32,226 bases of DNA from Clostridiaceae bacterium (GCA_012719645.1 JAAXZX010000005.1:1-32226); one strand, 5' to 3'. Shown: positions 9,923-18,900, counted from the first letter of the stretch. The notes: a model not told the origin generated them from the sequence alone. Translations and numbers: made by a program.

Positions 9923-11203
9923 ATGGCTCGGAAAGAGATAATAGCGCTTCTTCTCGCCGGAGGTCAGGGAAGCCGCCTGGGGGTACTTACCAAGAATATA
10001 GCCAAACCGGCTGTTCTGTTCGGGGGCAAATACAGGATAATCGATTTTACGCTCAGCAACTGCATCAATTCCAATATCGACACGGTTGGTGTCCTCACCC
10101 AGTACCAGCCCCTGAAGCTTCATTCCCATATCGGCATAGGAAAACCGTGGGACCTGGACCGCAGGAATGGCGGTGTTACGATCCTCACCCCCTACCAGCG
10201 GCAGGAAAAGGGCGAATGGTATTCGGGCACCGCGGATGCAGTGCTCCAGAATATAAGCTACGTGGAGGAACTCTCACCCAAGTATGTCATCATCCTGTCA
10301 GGCGACCATATCTACAAGATGAACTATTCCGAGATGCTGGAATTCCATAAGAAGAAAAACGCCGACGCCACCATATCGGTTATAGACGTTCCATGGGAAG
10401 AAGCAAGCCGTTACGGTATCATGAGCGTGACTGAAAACAGCAAGATATACGAGTTCGAGGAGAAGCCCGGGAACCCTAAGTCCACCCTGGCTTCCATGGG
10501 CATCTATATATTCAACTGGGAGATTCTTAAGGATTACCTTCAGAAGGACCACGATAACCCCAATTCTGAGCATGATTTCGGAAAGAACATCATTCCAGGC
10601 ATGCTGAAGGACGGCAGGAAGCTTTACGCCTACAAGTTCGTGGGCTACTGGCGCGATGTAGGGACAATCCAGGCCTACTGGGAGTCCAACATGAACCTGA
10701 CCGAGCGAATTCCCGAGTTCAACCTTTTCGACCCCTACTGGAGGATCTATACCCCCAACCCGGTCTACCCTGCCCATTTCATCGGTGAAACCGGCAAAGT
10801 TATGAAATCCATCGTGGCAGAGGGTTGCATAATCCACGGGACCGTAATCAATTCGGTAATATTCCCGGGTGTAACGGTACAGGAAGGAACCGTGATCCAG
10901 GATTCCATAATCATGTCCGACGCTTTCATCGGCGCCAATACAGAAATCAACTGCTGTATCATAGGCGAAGGAAGCGTCGTGGGCAACAGTGTGCGGATCG
11001 GTGTCGGCGAGTTCGCCGAGAACCGTTATAACCCAAAAGTATATAACACGAATATAACCGTGGTGGGTTACAATACCGTCATACCCAACGGAACGATCCT
11101 TGGCAGGAATGTGGTTATCGACAACCATATCATCCCCCAGGATTTCACATCCAGTGTAATTCCGTCCGGCGGTTATCTGATCAAGGGAGGGGATGAGCAA
11201 TGA
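9923..11203 (+). CDS. glgC: Glucose-1-phosphate adenylyltransferase GlgC
   Basis: ADP-glucose pyrophosphorylase, 426 residues, which makes ADP-glucose from glucose-1-phosphate and ATP, the committing step of glycogen synthesis. The nucleotidyltransferase signature [15 protein letters not shown] with [15 protein letters not shown] is at the N terminus. [10 protein letters not shown] carries the catalytic metal-binding Asp, and EEKPGNP binds glucose-1-phosphate. The C-terminal third is a left-handed beta-helix of hexapeptide repeats ([19 protein letters not shown]). GGAGG lies 8-9 nt before the ATG. Its stop overlaps the glgD start. Confidence 0.97.
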   Translation: MARKEIIALLLAGGQGSRLGVLTKNIAKPAVLFGGKYRIIDFTLSNCINSNIDTVGVLTQYQPLKLHSHIGIGKPWDLDRRNGGVTILTPYQRQEKGEWYSGTADAVLQNISYVEELSPKYVIILSGDHIYKMNYSEMLEFHKKKNADATISVIDVPWEEASRYGIMSVTENSKIYEFEEKPGNPKSTLASMGIYIFNWEILKDYLQKDHDNPNSEHDFGKNIIPGMLKDGRKLYAYKFVGYWRDVGTIQAYWESNMNLTERIPEFNLFDPYWRIYTPNPVYPAHFIGETGKVMKSIVAEGCIIHGTVINSVIFPGVTVQEGTVIQDSIIMSDAFIGANTEINCCIIGEGSVVGNSVRIGVGEFAENRYNPKVYNTNITVVGYNTVIPNGTILGRNVVIDNHIIPQDFTSSVIPSGGYLIKGGDEQ

Positions 11204-12321
11204 AACGCGCTATGGGCATTATCCTTACAGGAGGCAAGAATAACAGGCTGAAGGAGCTTTCCTCGGAGCGGTCCATTGCCGCTGTCCCCTTTGGAGGCAA
11301 GTACCGCGCCATAGACTTCACGCTGTCCAACATGGTTAACTCCGGGATCGTAAACGTGGGGGTCATGACCCAGTACAGCATACGATCCCTGATAGACCAC
11401 CTGGGTTCGGGAAAGGAATGGGATCTGGACAGGAAGACAGACGGCCTGAGGATCTTCCCGCCCTATCTTTCGGAAACGGGCACCGGCTGGTACAAAGGCA
11501 GCGCGGACGCCCTTTACAACAACCTGACCTTCCTTGAGAGGAGCGACGAGGAATTCGTCGTCATCGCCAACGGCTATTCCATATACAACATGGACTACGG
11601 CCCCATGCTTGAACAGCATGTGGACAAGGATGCGGACATAACCATAGCCTGCCGCGCCCTTGACGACCTTACCGAAAACGACCGGAAGACGCTTGGAATC
11701 GTCGAGATTGACCAGGACAGCAGGATCGTGGATTTTAAGGAAAAGCCGCTGAACCCCACAGGGAACCTGGGGTCCATGGGCGTTTACATCATGAAGCGGA
11801 AGTTCCTGATCGAGCTTTTGGAGGACAGTGCCGCAAAGGGCTATACCGACCTTGTCATGGATATCATAATCCGGAGCCTGGACTCCATGAGGATATACGC
11901 ATATATCTTCACGGGCTACTGGAGGCCTTTAAACAGCATACAACTCTATTACCGGGCCAACATGGACCTCCTGGATCCCAGAATAAGGCGTGAGCTCCTT
12001 ATGGACAGGCGCAAGATATACACAAAGGTCAAGGACGAGGCTCCTGCCAAGTACAACGAGGAAGCCTGCGTGAAGAACTCCATCGTGGCCGATGGCTGCA
12101 TCATTGAAGGAACGGTGGAAAACAGCATCCTTCTACGCGGAGTCCGGGTCATGAAGGGAGTCCATATCAGCAACAGCATCCTCATGCAGGGATCCACCGT
12201 CCAGGAGGACGCACAGCTCAATTACTGCATATTGGATAAGGGTGTGGTCATAACATCGGGCAAGACCCTGAACGGCGACCAGGAATGGCCGCTGATCGTT
12301 GGAAAGAACATCATTGTCTGA
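11200..12321 (+). CDS. glgD: GlgD, non-catalytic ADP-glucose pyrophosphorylase subunit
   Basis: GlgD-type paralog of GlgC, 373 residues, which in Bacillota forms the GlgCD heteromer and modulates GlgC activity. The fold is conserved ([36 protein letters not shown]), but the loop reads [12 protein letters not shown] instead of AGGQGSRLG, and GlgC's SGDH metal-site motif is replaced by [12 protein letters not shown]. Both point to loss of catalysis. The C-terminal hexapeptide repeats are shorter than in GlgC. The ATG overlaps the glgC stop (ATGA, 11200-11203) and has its own GGAGGGG site, indicating tight co-expression. glgA, glgB and glgP are not in the window. It converges on gpsA with only 24 bp between and no clear terminator. 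Confidence 0.95.
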   Translation: MKRAMGIILTGGKNNRLKELSSERSIAAVPFGGKYRAIDFTLSNMVNSGIVNVGVMTQYSIRSLIDHLGSGKEWDLDRKTDGLRIFPPYLSETGTGWYKGSADALYNNLTFLERSDEEFVVIANGYSIYNMDYGPMLEQHVDKDADITIACRALDDLTENDRKTLGIVEIDQDSRIVDFKEKPLNPTGNLGSMGVYIMKRKFLIELLEDSAAKGYTDLVMDIIIRSLDSMRIYAYIFTGYWRPLNSIQLYYRANMDLLDPRIRRELLMDRRKIYTKVKDEAPAKYNEEACVKNSIVADGCIIEGTVENSILLRGVRVMKGVHISNSILMQGSTVQEDAQLNYCILDKGVVITSGKTLNGDQEWPLIVGKNIIV

Positions 12322-12345
12322 CCTTGCTGCTTACAGCCCGTAGCT

Positions 12346-13353
12346 TTACCACCCGGTATCCTCGGACTCGTGCTTTTTGCTGCGGGTCATCAGGTCATAA
12401 ACCGCCTTTTTGCAGTCCTTCCCCTCAAAAAGGATACGATAAGCCTCGCGGCAGATGGGCATGGTGATCCTGTACTGGTCCATCAGCCTCTTTGCCGCTT
12501 TTGCTGCCGATATGCCCTCTACCACCATTTTTACGCGGGCTGTGGCTTCATCCGGGGATAATCCCTTTCCTATAAGGTTGCCCGCCCTCCAGTTGCGGCT
12601 GTGCTGGCTGGTGCAGGTAACGATCAGGTCCCCAATGCCGGTAAGCCCTGAAAAAGTGGCTGCATTGGCTCCCATGGCCGTTCCCAGCCTTGCGATCTCG
12701 GTGATGCCCCTTGCCATCAGGGCGGCCTTGCTGTTGTCTCCATAGCCAAGCCCGTCGCTGATTCCGGCGCACAGCGCTATTACATTCTTTAGGGCAGCCC
12801 CTATCTCGGCCCCGATTATGTCGGAACTGGTATATACCCTGAAACATGGCGACATGAACAGGTCCTGGACTGCCATGGCCGCGTCCCGGTCCGGGCATGC
12901 TGCCACAACCGTTGTAGGAATGCCGACGGCCACTTCCTCGGCATGGCTTGGCCCGTAAAGCGCCACAACCCGTACGTCCGGCACCTCTTCCAGTATGACC
13001 TGGCTCAGCCTCTTCCCGGTTTCTTCCTCTATCCCCTTTGAACAGAGCACGACGATATCATTCCGCGAAAGGTACGGCAAAAGCAGCCTTGCATTCTCCC
13101 TGACGGTCTGGGACGGGACAACAATAACCACAAAGTCATGGCCCTCAAGGCAGTCCTTCAGATCCGTGGTGAAGATCACATTCCCGGGAACCTTCACACC
13201 CGGAAGCTTATCCTTGTGTTCCCTGTCCCGGTTCAGGATCTCAATCTCATCCTCGAAACGGGACCAGACACGAACCTTGTGCCCGTTGTTTGAAAGGAGC
13301 ACTGAAAGGCTGACTCCCCAGCTCCCCGCTCCGATTATCGATACCACTGACAT
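12346..13353 (-). CDS. gpsA: NAD(P)-dependent glycerol-3-phosphate dehydrogenase
   Basis: GpsA, 335 residues. It reduces dihydroxyacetone phosphate to sn-glycerol-3-phosphate, the backbone for phospholipids. The N-terminal Rossmann motif is GAGSWG (8-13). SKGIEEETGKRLSQ and GPSHAEEVAVGIPT are characteristic. The catalytic Lys lies in AALKNVIALCAGISDGLGYGDNSKAALM, and TCTSQHSRN follows. A TTG two codons upstream opens the frame, but the ATG at 13351-13353 is preferred; its ribosome site is weak (GGGTG). It is third in der-plsY-gpsA and supplies the substrate for PlsY. Confidence 0.95.
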   Translation of the reverse strand: MSVVSIIGAGSWGVSLSVLLSNNGHKVRVWSRFEDEIEILNRDREHKDKLPGVKVPGNVIFTTDLKDCLEGHDFVVIVVPSQTVRENARLLLPYLSRNDIVVLCSKGIEEETGKRLSQVILEEVPDVRVVALYGPSHAEEVAVGIPTTVVAACPDRDAAMAVQDLFMSPCFRVYTSSDIIGAEIGAALKNVIALCAGISDGLGYGDNSKAALMARGITEIARLGTAMGANAATFSGLTGIGDLIVTCTSQHSRNWRAGNLIGKGLSPDEATARVKMVVEGISAAKAAKRLMDQYRITMPICREAYRILFEGKDCKKAVYDLMTRSKKHESEDTGW

Positions 13354-13435
13354 ACGCAAACACCCGCACTTTTAGCATATTTTTATGGAAATTCCCCCGG
13401 AAGCCTGCATGGCAGGCAGATCATAGGTCAGACCG

Positions 13436-14044
13436 TTATGTCCGCCTGAAGCTCAGTTTTTTCTCGCTTCCCTCAAGAAGGCGCCTGATATTTGAAGAAT
13501 GCCTGAAGATGATGAGAATTGCCAGGACCGCGGCAGTAAGGACAAGGAAAAGCGGCTCGCCCATAATCCAAACCACTATGGGGAACGCGGCGCCTCCGAC
13601 CATGGAGCCCAGCGATACATACCGGGTAACCGCAACCACGAGGATAAAGCATGCGAGGCATACCAGCGCCGCTATGGGCGAAAGCATGACGGCCACTGAG
13701 AAAGCGGTCGCAACGCCCTTGCCGCCCTTGAATCCGAAATACAGGGGCCAGTTGTGCCCGACGACAGCCATTATCCCGGAACAGTATTCTCCCGCATAAA
13801 TCCCCGGGGAGGTTTCACCGGCCAGCCATCTTCCGATAAGGCATGCCAGCACGCCTTTAAGAAAATCGCCGGCCACCACAAGAAGAGCGGCGGTTTTCCC
13901 CAGCGTCCTCAGGGTATTGGTGGCCCCGGCATTGCCGCTTCCGTACTGGCGCACATCCTTTTTATAAAACAGTTTTCCCAGGACCAGCGATGTATTGACG
14001 CTGCCCAGGAGATACCCCGCAACAGCCGAAAGAACGATCATCAT
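13436..14044 (-). CDS. plsY: Acyl-phosphate:glycerol-3-phosphate acyltransferase PlsY
   Basis: PlsY, 202 residues, an integral membrane enzyme that moves an acyl chain from acyl-phosphate to glycerol-3-phosphate, giving lysophosphatidic acid. It is hydrophobic throughout, with about five membrane helices. The loop motifs are GSVNTSLVLGK, the glycine-rich GSGNAGATNTLRTLGK, and GHNWPLYFGFKGGKGVAT, which bind phosphate and acyl groups. The C-terminal HSSNIRRLLEGSEKKL is usual. The ATG overlaps the der stop in an ATGA arrangement (14041-14044). Adjacent to gpsA, so substrate and user are made from one transcript. Confidence 0.96.
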   Translation of the reverse strand: MMIVLSAVAGYLLGSVNTSLVLGKLFYKKDVRQYGSGNAGATNTLRTLGKTAALLVVAGDFLKGVLACLIGRWLAGETSPGIYAGEYCSGIMAVVGHNWPLYFGFKGGKGVATAFSVAVMLSPIAALVCLACFILVVAVTRYVSLGSMVGGAAFPIVVWIMGEPLFLVLTAAVLAILIIFRHSSNIRRLLEGSEKKLSFRRT

Positions 14045-15366
14045 TCCTTTTCACCCTTCTCCCTGATGGTAAACCATATTGGTGTGCCTTCAAACCCGAA
14101 ATTGCTCCTCAGGGTATTCTTGAGATACCGTTCATATGAGTAATGCATCAGTTCAGCATCGTTGACGAAAAGCACAAAGCTTGGCGGACGCACACCCGTC
14201 TGTGTCATATAGTATATCTTCAGCCTCTTGCCCTTGTCGGAGGGAGGCTGGACCATGGCAATGGCTTCATTGAGCACATCGTTCAGAACGCCTGTCTGTA
14301 TTCTCAGGCTGGCCTGGTCAAAGACGTAGTCGATCAGTTCCAGGAGCCTGTCCACCCGCTGACCCGTTTTTGCCGAGATGAAGACTATGGGCGCGTAGCT
14401 CATGTACTCCAGGTCCTCGGCGACCTTCTTTTTGTACTTCTCCAGCGTGCCTGTCTGCTTTCCTATCAGGTCCCACTTGTTCACAGCGATGATGCAGGCC
14501 TTCCCCTGCTCATGGGCATACCCGGCAATCCTTGTATCCTGCTCGGTAACGCCGTCCTGTGCATCGATCATGATGATGCAGACATCCGCCCTGTCCACGG
14601 CCGTCCATGCGCGGAGCACACTGTACTTCTCTATTTCCTCGTCCACCTTGCTCTTACGCCTGATGCCGGCTGTATCGATGAACAGATACCGTTTCCCATT
14701 GGTCTCATACAGGGTGTCGATGGCATCCCTGGTGGTGCCCGGGATATCGCTGACAATAACCCTTTCTTCCCCCAGGATCCTGTTTATAAGCGAGGATTTC
14801 CCGGCGTTCGGCTTTCCTATGACCGCTACCTTCACCGCGTCATCATCCGCGTCGGTTTCGCCGGAAGCAGGAAAATGCTCGTAAACAGCATCAAGAAGCT
14901 CCCCGATGCCCAGCCCGTGGATGGAGGATATGGGATAGATCTCACCCATGCCGAGGTTGTAGAACTCGTAGATATCGGTGGGCGGCTCGCCCGGATTATC
15001 CACTTTATTGACCGCCACCAGCACCGGTTTTGCCGCCTTTCTCAGGATGGACGCCACTTCCTCATCCATGGCGGTCATGCCGGCCTTGATGTCCACCATC
15101 ATAACGATAACATCGGCCATTTCAATGGCGACATGGGCCTGGCGGATCATCTGCTGTTTTATGAAGTCATCAGTGTTGGTCTCAATGCCGCCGGTATCGA
15201 TTATGGTGAATTTCCGGCCTCTCCATTCGCTTTCGGCATAGATCCTGTCACGGGTGACGCCCGGCGTGTCGTCTATGATGGATATCCTTTTCCCGGCCAG
15301 GTAATTAAAAAATGTCGACTTACCGACATTTGGCCTTCCGACTATGGCAACAACAGGTCCTGGCAA
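14041..15366 (-). CDS. der: Ribosome-associated GTPase Der (EngA)
   Basis: Der/EngA, 441 residues, an essential double GTPase for 50S subunit assembly. The first G domain starts with GRPNVGKST near residue 10, with DTGGI and NKVDNPGE. The second starts with GKPNAGKSS near residue 185, with DTAGIRRKSKV and NKWD. The C-terminal KH-like domain includes YYMTQTGVRPPSFVLFVN. The start codon is TTG (15364-15366), supported by GGAGGT 8 nt upstream. der-plsY-gpsA is a common Bacillota order. Its own promoter is at 15443-15471. Confidence 0.96.
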   Translation of the reverse strand: MPGPVVAIVGRPNVGKSTFFNYLAGKRISIIDDTPGVTRDRIYAESEWRGRKFTIIDTGGIETNTDDFIKQQMIRQAHVAIEMADVIVMMVDIKAGMTAMDEEVASILRKAAKPVLVAVNKVDNPGEPPTDIYEFYNLGMGEIYPISSIHGLGIGELLDAVYEHFPASGETDADDDAVKVAVIGKPNAGKSSLINRILGEERVIVSDIPGTTRDAIDTLYETNGKRYLFIDTAGIRRKSKVDEEIEKYSVLRAWTAVDRADVCIIMIDAQDGVTEQDTRIAGYAHEQGKACIIAVNKWDLIGKQTGTLEKYKKKVAEDLEYMSYAPIVFISAKTGQRVDRLLELIDYVFDQASLRIQTGVLNDVLNEAIAMVQPPSDKGKRLKIYYMTQTGVRPPSFVLFVNDAELMHYSYERYLKNTLRSNFGFEGTPIWFTIREKGEKE

Positions 15367-15442
15367 ATTCTTTTACCTCCGAATCGCTGGTCTTGGTTCA
15401 AACACGCATTGTCCGCGGGAAAAATTCCCTTCTCGCATATAC

Positions 15443-15471
15443 ATTCTACCCGCTTTTTGCAAAGATATCAA
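15443..15471 (-). promoter_or_regulatory. Sigma-A promoter of der-plsY-gpsA
   Basis: Minus strand TTGATA (15466-15471), a 17-nt spacer and TAGAAT (15443-15448), 76 bp upstream of the TTG start. A small hairpin (GGGAA-AAA-TTCCC, 15417-15429) lies in the leader. Confidence 0.75.
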
Positions 15472-15529
15472 GGAATACAGGAGACAGTTCCTCGTCCGGG
15501 TATCCCAATCCTAAAAACGTTGCGGGCAG

Positions 15530-15600
15530 AGCGCGGCAATCTATTCATAGCGGTAACCGATATGCGATAAAGGCTCGCATTTGCATGAATAGGACGCGCT
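15530..15600. repeat. Nested inverted repeat in the rplL-der spacer
   Basis: AGCGCG (15530-15535) pairs with CGCGCT (15595-15600). Inside it, CTATTCAT (15541-15548) pairs perfectly with ATGAATAG (15585-15592), and ATGCG pairs with CGCAT within the loop. The result is a multi-stem element of about 71 nt with no T-run. It could be a structured RNA or a small mobile repeat; I recognise no family. Confidence 0.5.
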
Positions 15601-15628
15601 GTTTCTGTCTCGACTGACTCCGCAATTT

Positions 15629-15729
15629 AGAGGTGGGAAGTGAGATGTTGGAAGTGGGAGAATAAGAATGGCTACGAAGTCGTATATAATTGAACATCTA
15701 ACATCTAACCTCCCACTTCTCACTTCAAT
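15629..15729. repeat. Degenerate GAAGTGAG/GAAGTGGGA inverted repeat
   Basis: The left arm (15631-15660) contains GAAGTGAGA and AGTGGGAG separated by a 7-nt insert (TGTTGGA). The right arm (15710-15727) reads CTCCCACTTCTCACTTC on the plus strand, the exact complement of the left arm without the insert. ACATCTA is also repeated (15694-15708). This kind of purine-rich heptamer array occurs as an intergenic repeat in many bacteria. There is no coding content. Confidence 0.6.
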
Positions 15730-15827
15730 TTACGAGGACTGAAGGAGAGACTGAACAGCGCGGCTGCAACAAATGGGAAAGCACAGCAGAGATTGCCGCG
15801 CTTCGCACGCAACGACAGCATACAAAA

Positions 15828-15855
15828 CAAGCCGGACCTTTGCTGATCCGGCTTG
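15828..15855 (-). terminator. Intrinsic terminator after rplL
   Basis: CAAGCCGGA (15828-15836), a 10-nt loop and TCCGGCTTG (15847-15855). On the minus strand the stem is followed by TTTTGT. It ends the ribosomal operon 19 bp after the rplL stop, so transcription is not meant to run into der. Confidence 0.85.
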
Positions 15856-15874
15856 CTCAATGCTCTCAGGATTA

Positions 15875-16252
15875 TTACTTGATTTCCACGACAGCGCCGA
15901 CTTCCTTGAACTTGGCAGCGATAGCCTCGGCCTCTTCCTTGGAAACACCTTCCTTGATGGTGCTGGGAACCTTTTCGGTTACATCCTTGGCTTCCTTCAG
16001 TCCAAGGTTGGTGAGCTCGCGAACAACCTTGATAACCTTGATCTTCTCGGGACCGGTTTCCTTAAGGATAACATCGAACTCGGTCTTCTCCTCAACCGGA
16101 GCGGCAGCGGCAGCAGCGGCAGGGCCGGCAGCTACGGCAACAGGTGCGGCGGAAACGCCGAATTCCTCTTCAATAGCCTTTACAAGGTCTTTCAGTTCAA
16201 GAATGGACATAGCCTTAATCTCTTCAATAAACTTCGCTATCTTTTCACTCAT
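15875..16252 (-). CDS. rplL: 50S ribosomal protein L7/L12
   Basis: L7/L12, 125 residues, the stalk protein that recruits translation GTPases. The N-terminal dimerisation helices ([22 protein letters not shown]) are followed by an Ala-rich hinge ([16 protein letters not shown]). The globular C-terminal domain has the [20 protein letters not shown] signature. An ATG two codons upstream (16256-16258) is only 2-3 nt from AGGAGG; the ATG at 16250-16252 has about 8 nt spacing and is preferred. It ends the operon here; rpoB does not follow. Confidence 0.96.
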   Translation of the reverse strand: MSEKIAKFIEEIKAMSILELKDLVKAIEEEFGVSAAPVAVAAGPAAAAAAAPVEEKTEFDVILKETGPEKIKVIKVVRELTNLGLKEAKDVTEKVPSTIKEGVSKEEAEAIAAKFKEVGAVVEIK

Positions 16253-16311
16253 TTTCATTTCCTCCTGTTCAAAGTATAAAATCGTTTCCTGGTTAATACA
16301 TTCCTGACGGG

Positions 16312-16821
16312 TTATGCTTCCTGAGCCTGCTCCTGCTTTTCAACAATAGCATTGAGAGCAATGGCAAGGCCATAAAGTGAGCTCTGCAGGCTGCCAATGA
16401 GCCTTGCAAGCAGTTCTTCCCTGGACGGGGTCTGGGCTAGTTCCTTGACACCGTCAATATCAAGGATCTTACCCTCTACCATGCCAGCCTTGATCTCCAG
16501 TTTTTCATAATCTTTCGCAAACTGGGCAATCAGCTTGGAAGGAGTAACGGGATCAGTATCGCTGATGGCGATGGCCGTAGGACCTTCCAGGTACTTTTCA
16601 AGTTCGCTGTACTGGGTATCCTTCACTGCAAAGCGGACGATGGAGTTCTTGTAGACCCTGTAATCGACGCCTGCTTCGCGCATGGCCCTTCTCATCTTGG
16701 TGTCCTGCTCTACGGTAAGGCCCCTGTAGTCGGCCAGCACAAATGCCTGGGCTTTCGCCAGCTTGCCGCTCAGCTTCTCCACCTCTTCCTTCTTCTGCTG
16801 CAGTATCCTTTCACTGGGCAT
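16312..16821 (-). CDS. rplJ: 50S ribosomal protein L10
   Basis: L10, 169 residues, the base of the ribosomal stalk. It carries L7/L12 dimers on its C-terminal helix and binds 23S rRNA with L11. [22 protein letters not shown] and [11 protein letters not shown] are family signatures, and the C-terminal helix [18 protein letters not shown] docks L12. The start follows AAGGAGG. The 50S complex L10(L12)4 classically represses its own mRNA; the leader at 16880-17003 is the matching target. Confidence 0.96.
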   Translation of the reverse strand: MPSERILQQKKEEVEKLSGKLAKAQAFVLADYRGLTVEQDTKMRRAMREAGVDYRVYKNSIVRFAVKDTQYSELEKYLEGPTAIAISDTDPVTPSKLIAQFAKDYEKLEIKAGMVEGKILDIDGVKELAQTPSREELLARLIGSLQSSLYGLAIALNAIVEKQEQAQEA

Positions 16822-16879
16822 TTCAGCACCTCCTTGATGAAATATTCTTTCTGCGGTATCTGTCTTTAGGTTATCTGTT

Positions 16880-17003
16880 CAAAACAAAAACCCTTTCGCG
16901 ATCCAAACCATAGACTGCGAAAGGGTTATAGTATACCCATTTCTCTCAAACCTCGGCAGGATGATATACGTTACACCCAAAGGGTTCCTGCTGTCTACGG
17001 TTT
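16880..17003 (-). ncRNA. L10 leader (rplJL autoregulatory RNA)
   Basis: On the minus strand, AAACCGTAGACAGCAGG and, further on, CCTGCCGAGGTTT match the conserved halves of the L10 leader. The AAACC/GGTTT and CAGG/CCTG pairs enclose a kink-turn-like region (core about 16948-17003). It lies between rplA and rplJ, the expected place. L10(L12)4 binding is known to tune rplJL expression. A strong intrinsic hairpin follows, so control here is probably by premature termination. Confidence 0.85.
16889..16927 (-). terminator. Attenuator hairpin of the L10 leader
   Basis: AACCCTTTCGC (16889-16899) and GCGAAAGGGTT (16917-16927) form a perfect 11-bp stem with a 17-nt loop. The minus strand continues into TTTTTGTTTTG. 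It sits between the leader core and the rplJ start, the architecture of transcription attenuation. Confidence 0.9.
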
Positions 17004-17038
17004 AAACCACGAACGCTATTGTATATGATATCAGCCGA

Positions 17039-17734
17039 TCAGTCAAGTACTTTCTGCTGGTTGATGCGTATGCCGGGTCCCATCGTGGACGCGACAGTGA
17101 CACTCTTCAGGTACTGGCCCTTGGCTGCCGCCGGCTTTGCCTTGATGATGGCGTCCAACAGCGTGCGGAAGTTGTCAAGGAGCTTTTCTGTACCAAATGA
17201 CACCTTGCCGATTGGGCAATGGATGATGTTGGTCTTGTCAAGGCGGTACTCGATCTTACCGGCCTTGATATCTGCAATGGCCTTGGCGATATCCATTGTA
17301 ACGGTTCCGGCCTTGGGGTTCGGCATTAAACCCTTGGGACCGAGGATACGGCCCAGGCGTCCCACAACGCCCATCATGTCGGGGGTAGCCACGACAACAT
17401 CGAAATCGAACCAGTTTTCATTCTGGATCTTTGCCACCAGGTCCTCGGCGCCCACATAGTCGGCTCCGTTCTGTTCGGCCTCGGTAGCCTTATCGCCCTT
17501 GGCGAAAACGAGCACGCGCACGGTACGTCCTGTGCCATGGGGCAAAACAACCGCGCCCCTGACCTGCTGGTCGGCGTGGCGGGAGTCGACGCCAAGCTTG
17601 ATATGGGCTTCCACAGTTTCATCAAATTTTGCCCTTGCGGTCTTCTGGACCAGTTCCAGGGCTTCAGCCGGCTCATACAGTTTTGTCCTGTCTACCAGCT
17701 TAAGACTCTCGATATATTTCTTGCCTCTCTTCAT
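17039..17734 (-). CDS. rplA: 50S ribosomal protein L1
   Basis: L1, 231 residues, which forms the L1 stalk that moves E-site t[24 protein letters not shown] at the start, [18 protein letters not shown] and [14 protein letters not shown] are family signatures. The frame extends 17 codons upstream, but AAGGAGTG lies 7 nt before the ATG at 17732-17734 and the family begins there. It sits between rplK (67 bp upstream) and the L10 leader. In several bacteria L1 represses the rplKA transcript; I did not identify the site. Confidence 0.96.
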   Translation of the reverse strand: MKRGKKYIESLKLVDRTKLYEPAEALELVQKTARAKFDETVEAHIKLGVDSRHADQQVRGAVVLPHGTGRTVRVLVFAKGDKATEAEQNGADYVGAEDLVAKIQNENWFDFDVVVATPDMMGVVGRLGRILGPKGLMPNPKAGTVTMDIAKAIADIKAGKIEYRLDKTNIIHCPIGKVSFGTEKLLDNFRTLLDAIIKAKPAAAKGQYLKSVTVASTMGPGIRINQQKVLD

Positions 17735-17801
17735 AATAATCACTCCTTTGTGGTCATGGAAAAATCGGGAATATATCCCTCCCACACAATCGGGCGTTCA
17801 A

Positions 17802-18227
17802 TCAGTCTTCCACTACGACGCCCATGCTTCTGGCCGTGCCTGCGATCATGCTCATGGCAGCCTCAATGCTGCCGGCATTCAGGTCAGGCATCTTGAGCTC
17901 AGCAATCTTGCGGATCTCTTCCTTAGAGATCCTGGCTACCTTATCCCTGTTGGGGGAAGCAGATCCGGACTCGATCTTGCATGCCTTCTTGATCAGAACG
18001 GCAGCCGGAGGAGTCTTCGTGATAAATGAGAATGAACGGTCTGCGTAGACCGTGATAACCACCGGAATAACCAACCCCGCATCTTTTGCGGTTCTCTCAT
18101 TGAATTCCTTGCAGAACTGCATGATATTTACACCATGCTGTCCGAGGGCTGGTCCGACCGGTGGAGCAGGCGTAGCCTTTCCTGCCTGGAGCTGCAGCTT
18201 GATATAGCCCAAAACCTTTTTCGCCAT
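17802..18227 (-). CDS. rplK: 50S ribosomal protein L11
   Basis: L11, 141 residues, the standard length; it binds the 23S GTPase-associated region and is needed for RelA-type stringent signalling. [35 protein letters not shown] is the conserved proline-rich N-terminal domain, and the C-terminal RNA-binding domain ends in [12 protein letters not shown]. It lies 115 bp after nusG in the usual order. Confidence 0.97.
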   Translation of the reverse strand: MAKKVLGYIKLQLQAGKATPAPPVGPALGQHGVNIMQFCKEFNERTAKDAGLVIPVVITVYADRSFSFITKTPPAAVLIKKACKIESGSASPNRDKVARISKEEIRKIAELKMPDLNAGSIEAAMSMIAGTARSMGVVVED

Positions 18228-18342
18228 AATATGTCCACCTCCCAGTGTTTTTACCTGTAATAACCAGGTATCTATCCAAGTGCTCAGCGCACATGAAATC
18301 GCTTTTCATTCAAACAAAACTGACATCGTGCGTGACAGCCTG

Positions 18343-18861
18343 TCACAGCTTCATAATCTGGATAAAATCAAGCTCAACAGGCGTTTCCCTGCCGAACATG
18401 GAGATCATGACACGCACCTTTTTCTTGTCCATGCTGATCTCTTCAACAGTTCCGATAAAGCCTTCCAGGGGCCCGTCAATAACACGGACGCTGTCTCCGA
18501 CTTCATAGTCCACAACGGTTTCTACCTGCTCGACACCCATCATACGGATCTCATCATCGGACAGGGGCACCGGCTTTGACCCCGGACCTACAAACCCTGT
18601 TACACCCCTGGTATTGCGGACCACATACCAGGATTCGTCGGTCATGACCATCTTCACCAGTACATAACCGGGGAAAACCTTCTTCAGGGTTGCCTTCTTC
18701 TTGCCGTCCTTTATCTCGATCTGCTCTTCCATGGGGACGACAACATCAAGGATATAATCCTGCATCTTACGGTTTTCCACTATCTTCTCAATATTCGCCT
18801 TAACCTTGTTTTCGTATCCTGAGTAGGTATGAACAACATACCACTTTGCTTCATCTGCCAT
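18343..18861 (-). CDS. nusG: Transcription termination/antitermination factor NusG
   Basis: NusG, 172 residues, which binds RNA polymerase and affects pausing, termination and transcription-translation coupling. The NGN domain spans about residues 5-110 (KWYVVHTYSGYENKVK, then FPGYVLVKM). The KOW domain starts at VGDSVRVIDGPLEGFIGTVEEI. A TTG one codon upstream is possible; ATG (18859-18861) is used. No Shine-Dalgarno sequence stands at normal distance: the nearest AGGAG is about 19 nt upstream and is part of a hairpin (18870-18884). Confidence 0.95.
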   Translation of the reverse strand: MADEAKWYVVHTYSGYENKVKANIEKIVENRKMQDYILDVVVPMEEQIEIKDGKKKATLKKVFPGYVLVKMVMTDESWYVVRNTRGVTGFVGPGSKPVPLSDDEIRMMGVEQVETVVDYEVGDSVRVIDGPLEGFIGTVEEISMDKKKVRVMISMFGRETPVELDFIQIMKL

Positions 18862-18869
18862 CAAAGAGC

Positions 18870-18884
18870 GGAGCCCAAGGCTCC
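18870..18884 (-). promoter_or_regulatory. Hairpin carrying the only SD-like sequence before nusG
   Basis: GGAGCC-TTG-GGCTCC on the minus strand, 8 nt before the nusG ATG. Its 5' arm is part of AGGAGCC, the only purine-rich SD-like sequence nearby. It may limit nusG translation or couple it to secE. Confidence 0.4.
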
Positions 18885-18900
18885 TGTCCCCCTTCCGCTT

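Noticed and set aside
13408-13425. GCCTGC-ATG-GCAGGC hairpin between gpsA and plsY as a terminator
   Set aside because: Only a 6-bp stem, no T-run, and it lies inside an apparent operon.
14143-15570. A 475-codon open frame on the plus strand
   Set aside because: It is antisense to der, with no motif and no ribosome site; a shadow of the GTPase gene.
15629-15729. Possible CRISPR-like repeats
   Set aside because: Units are short, degenerate and inverted, with no regular unique spacers and no cas genes.
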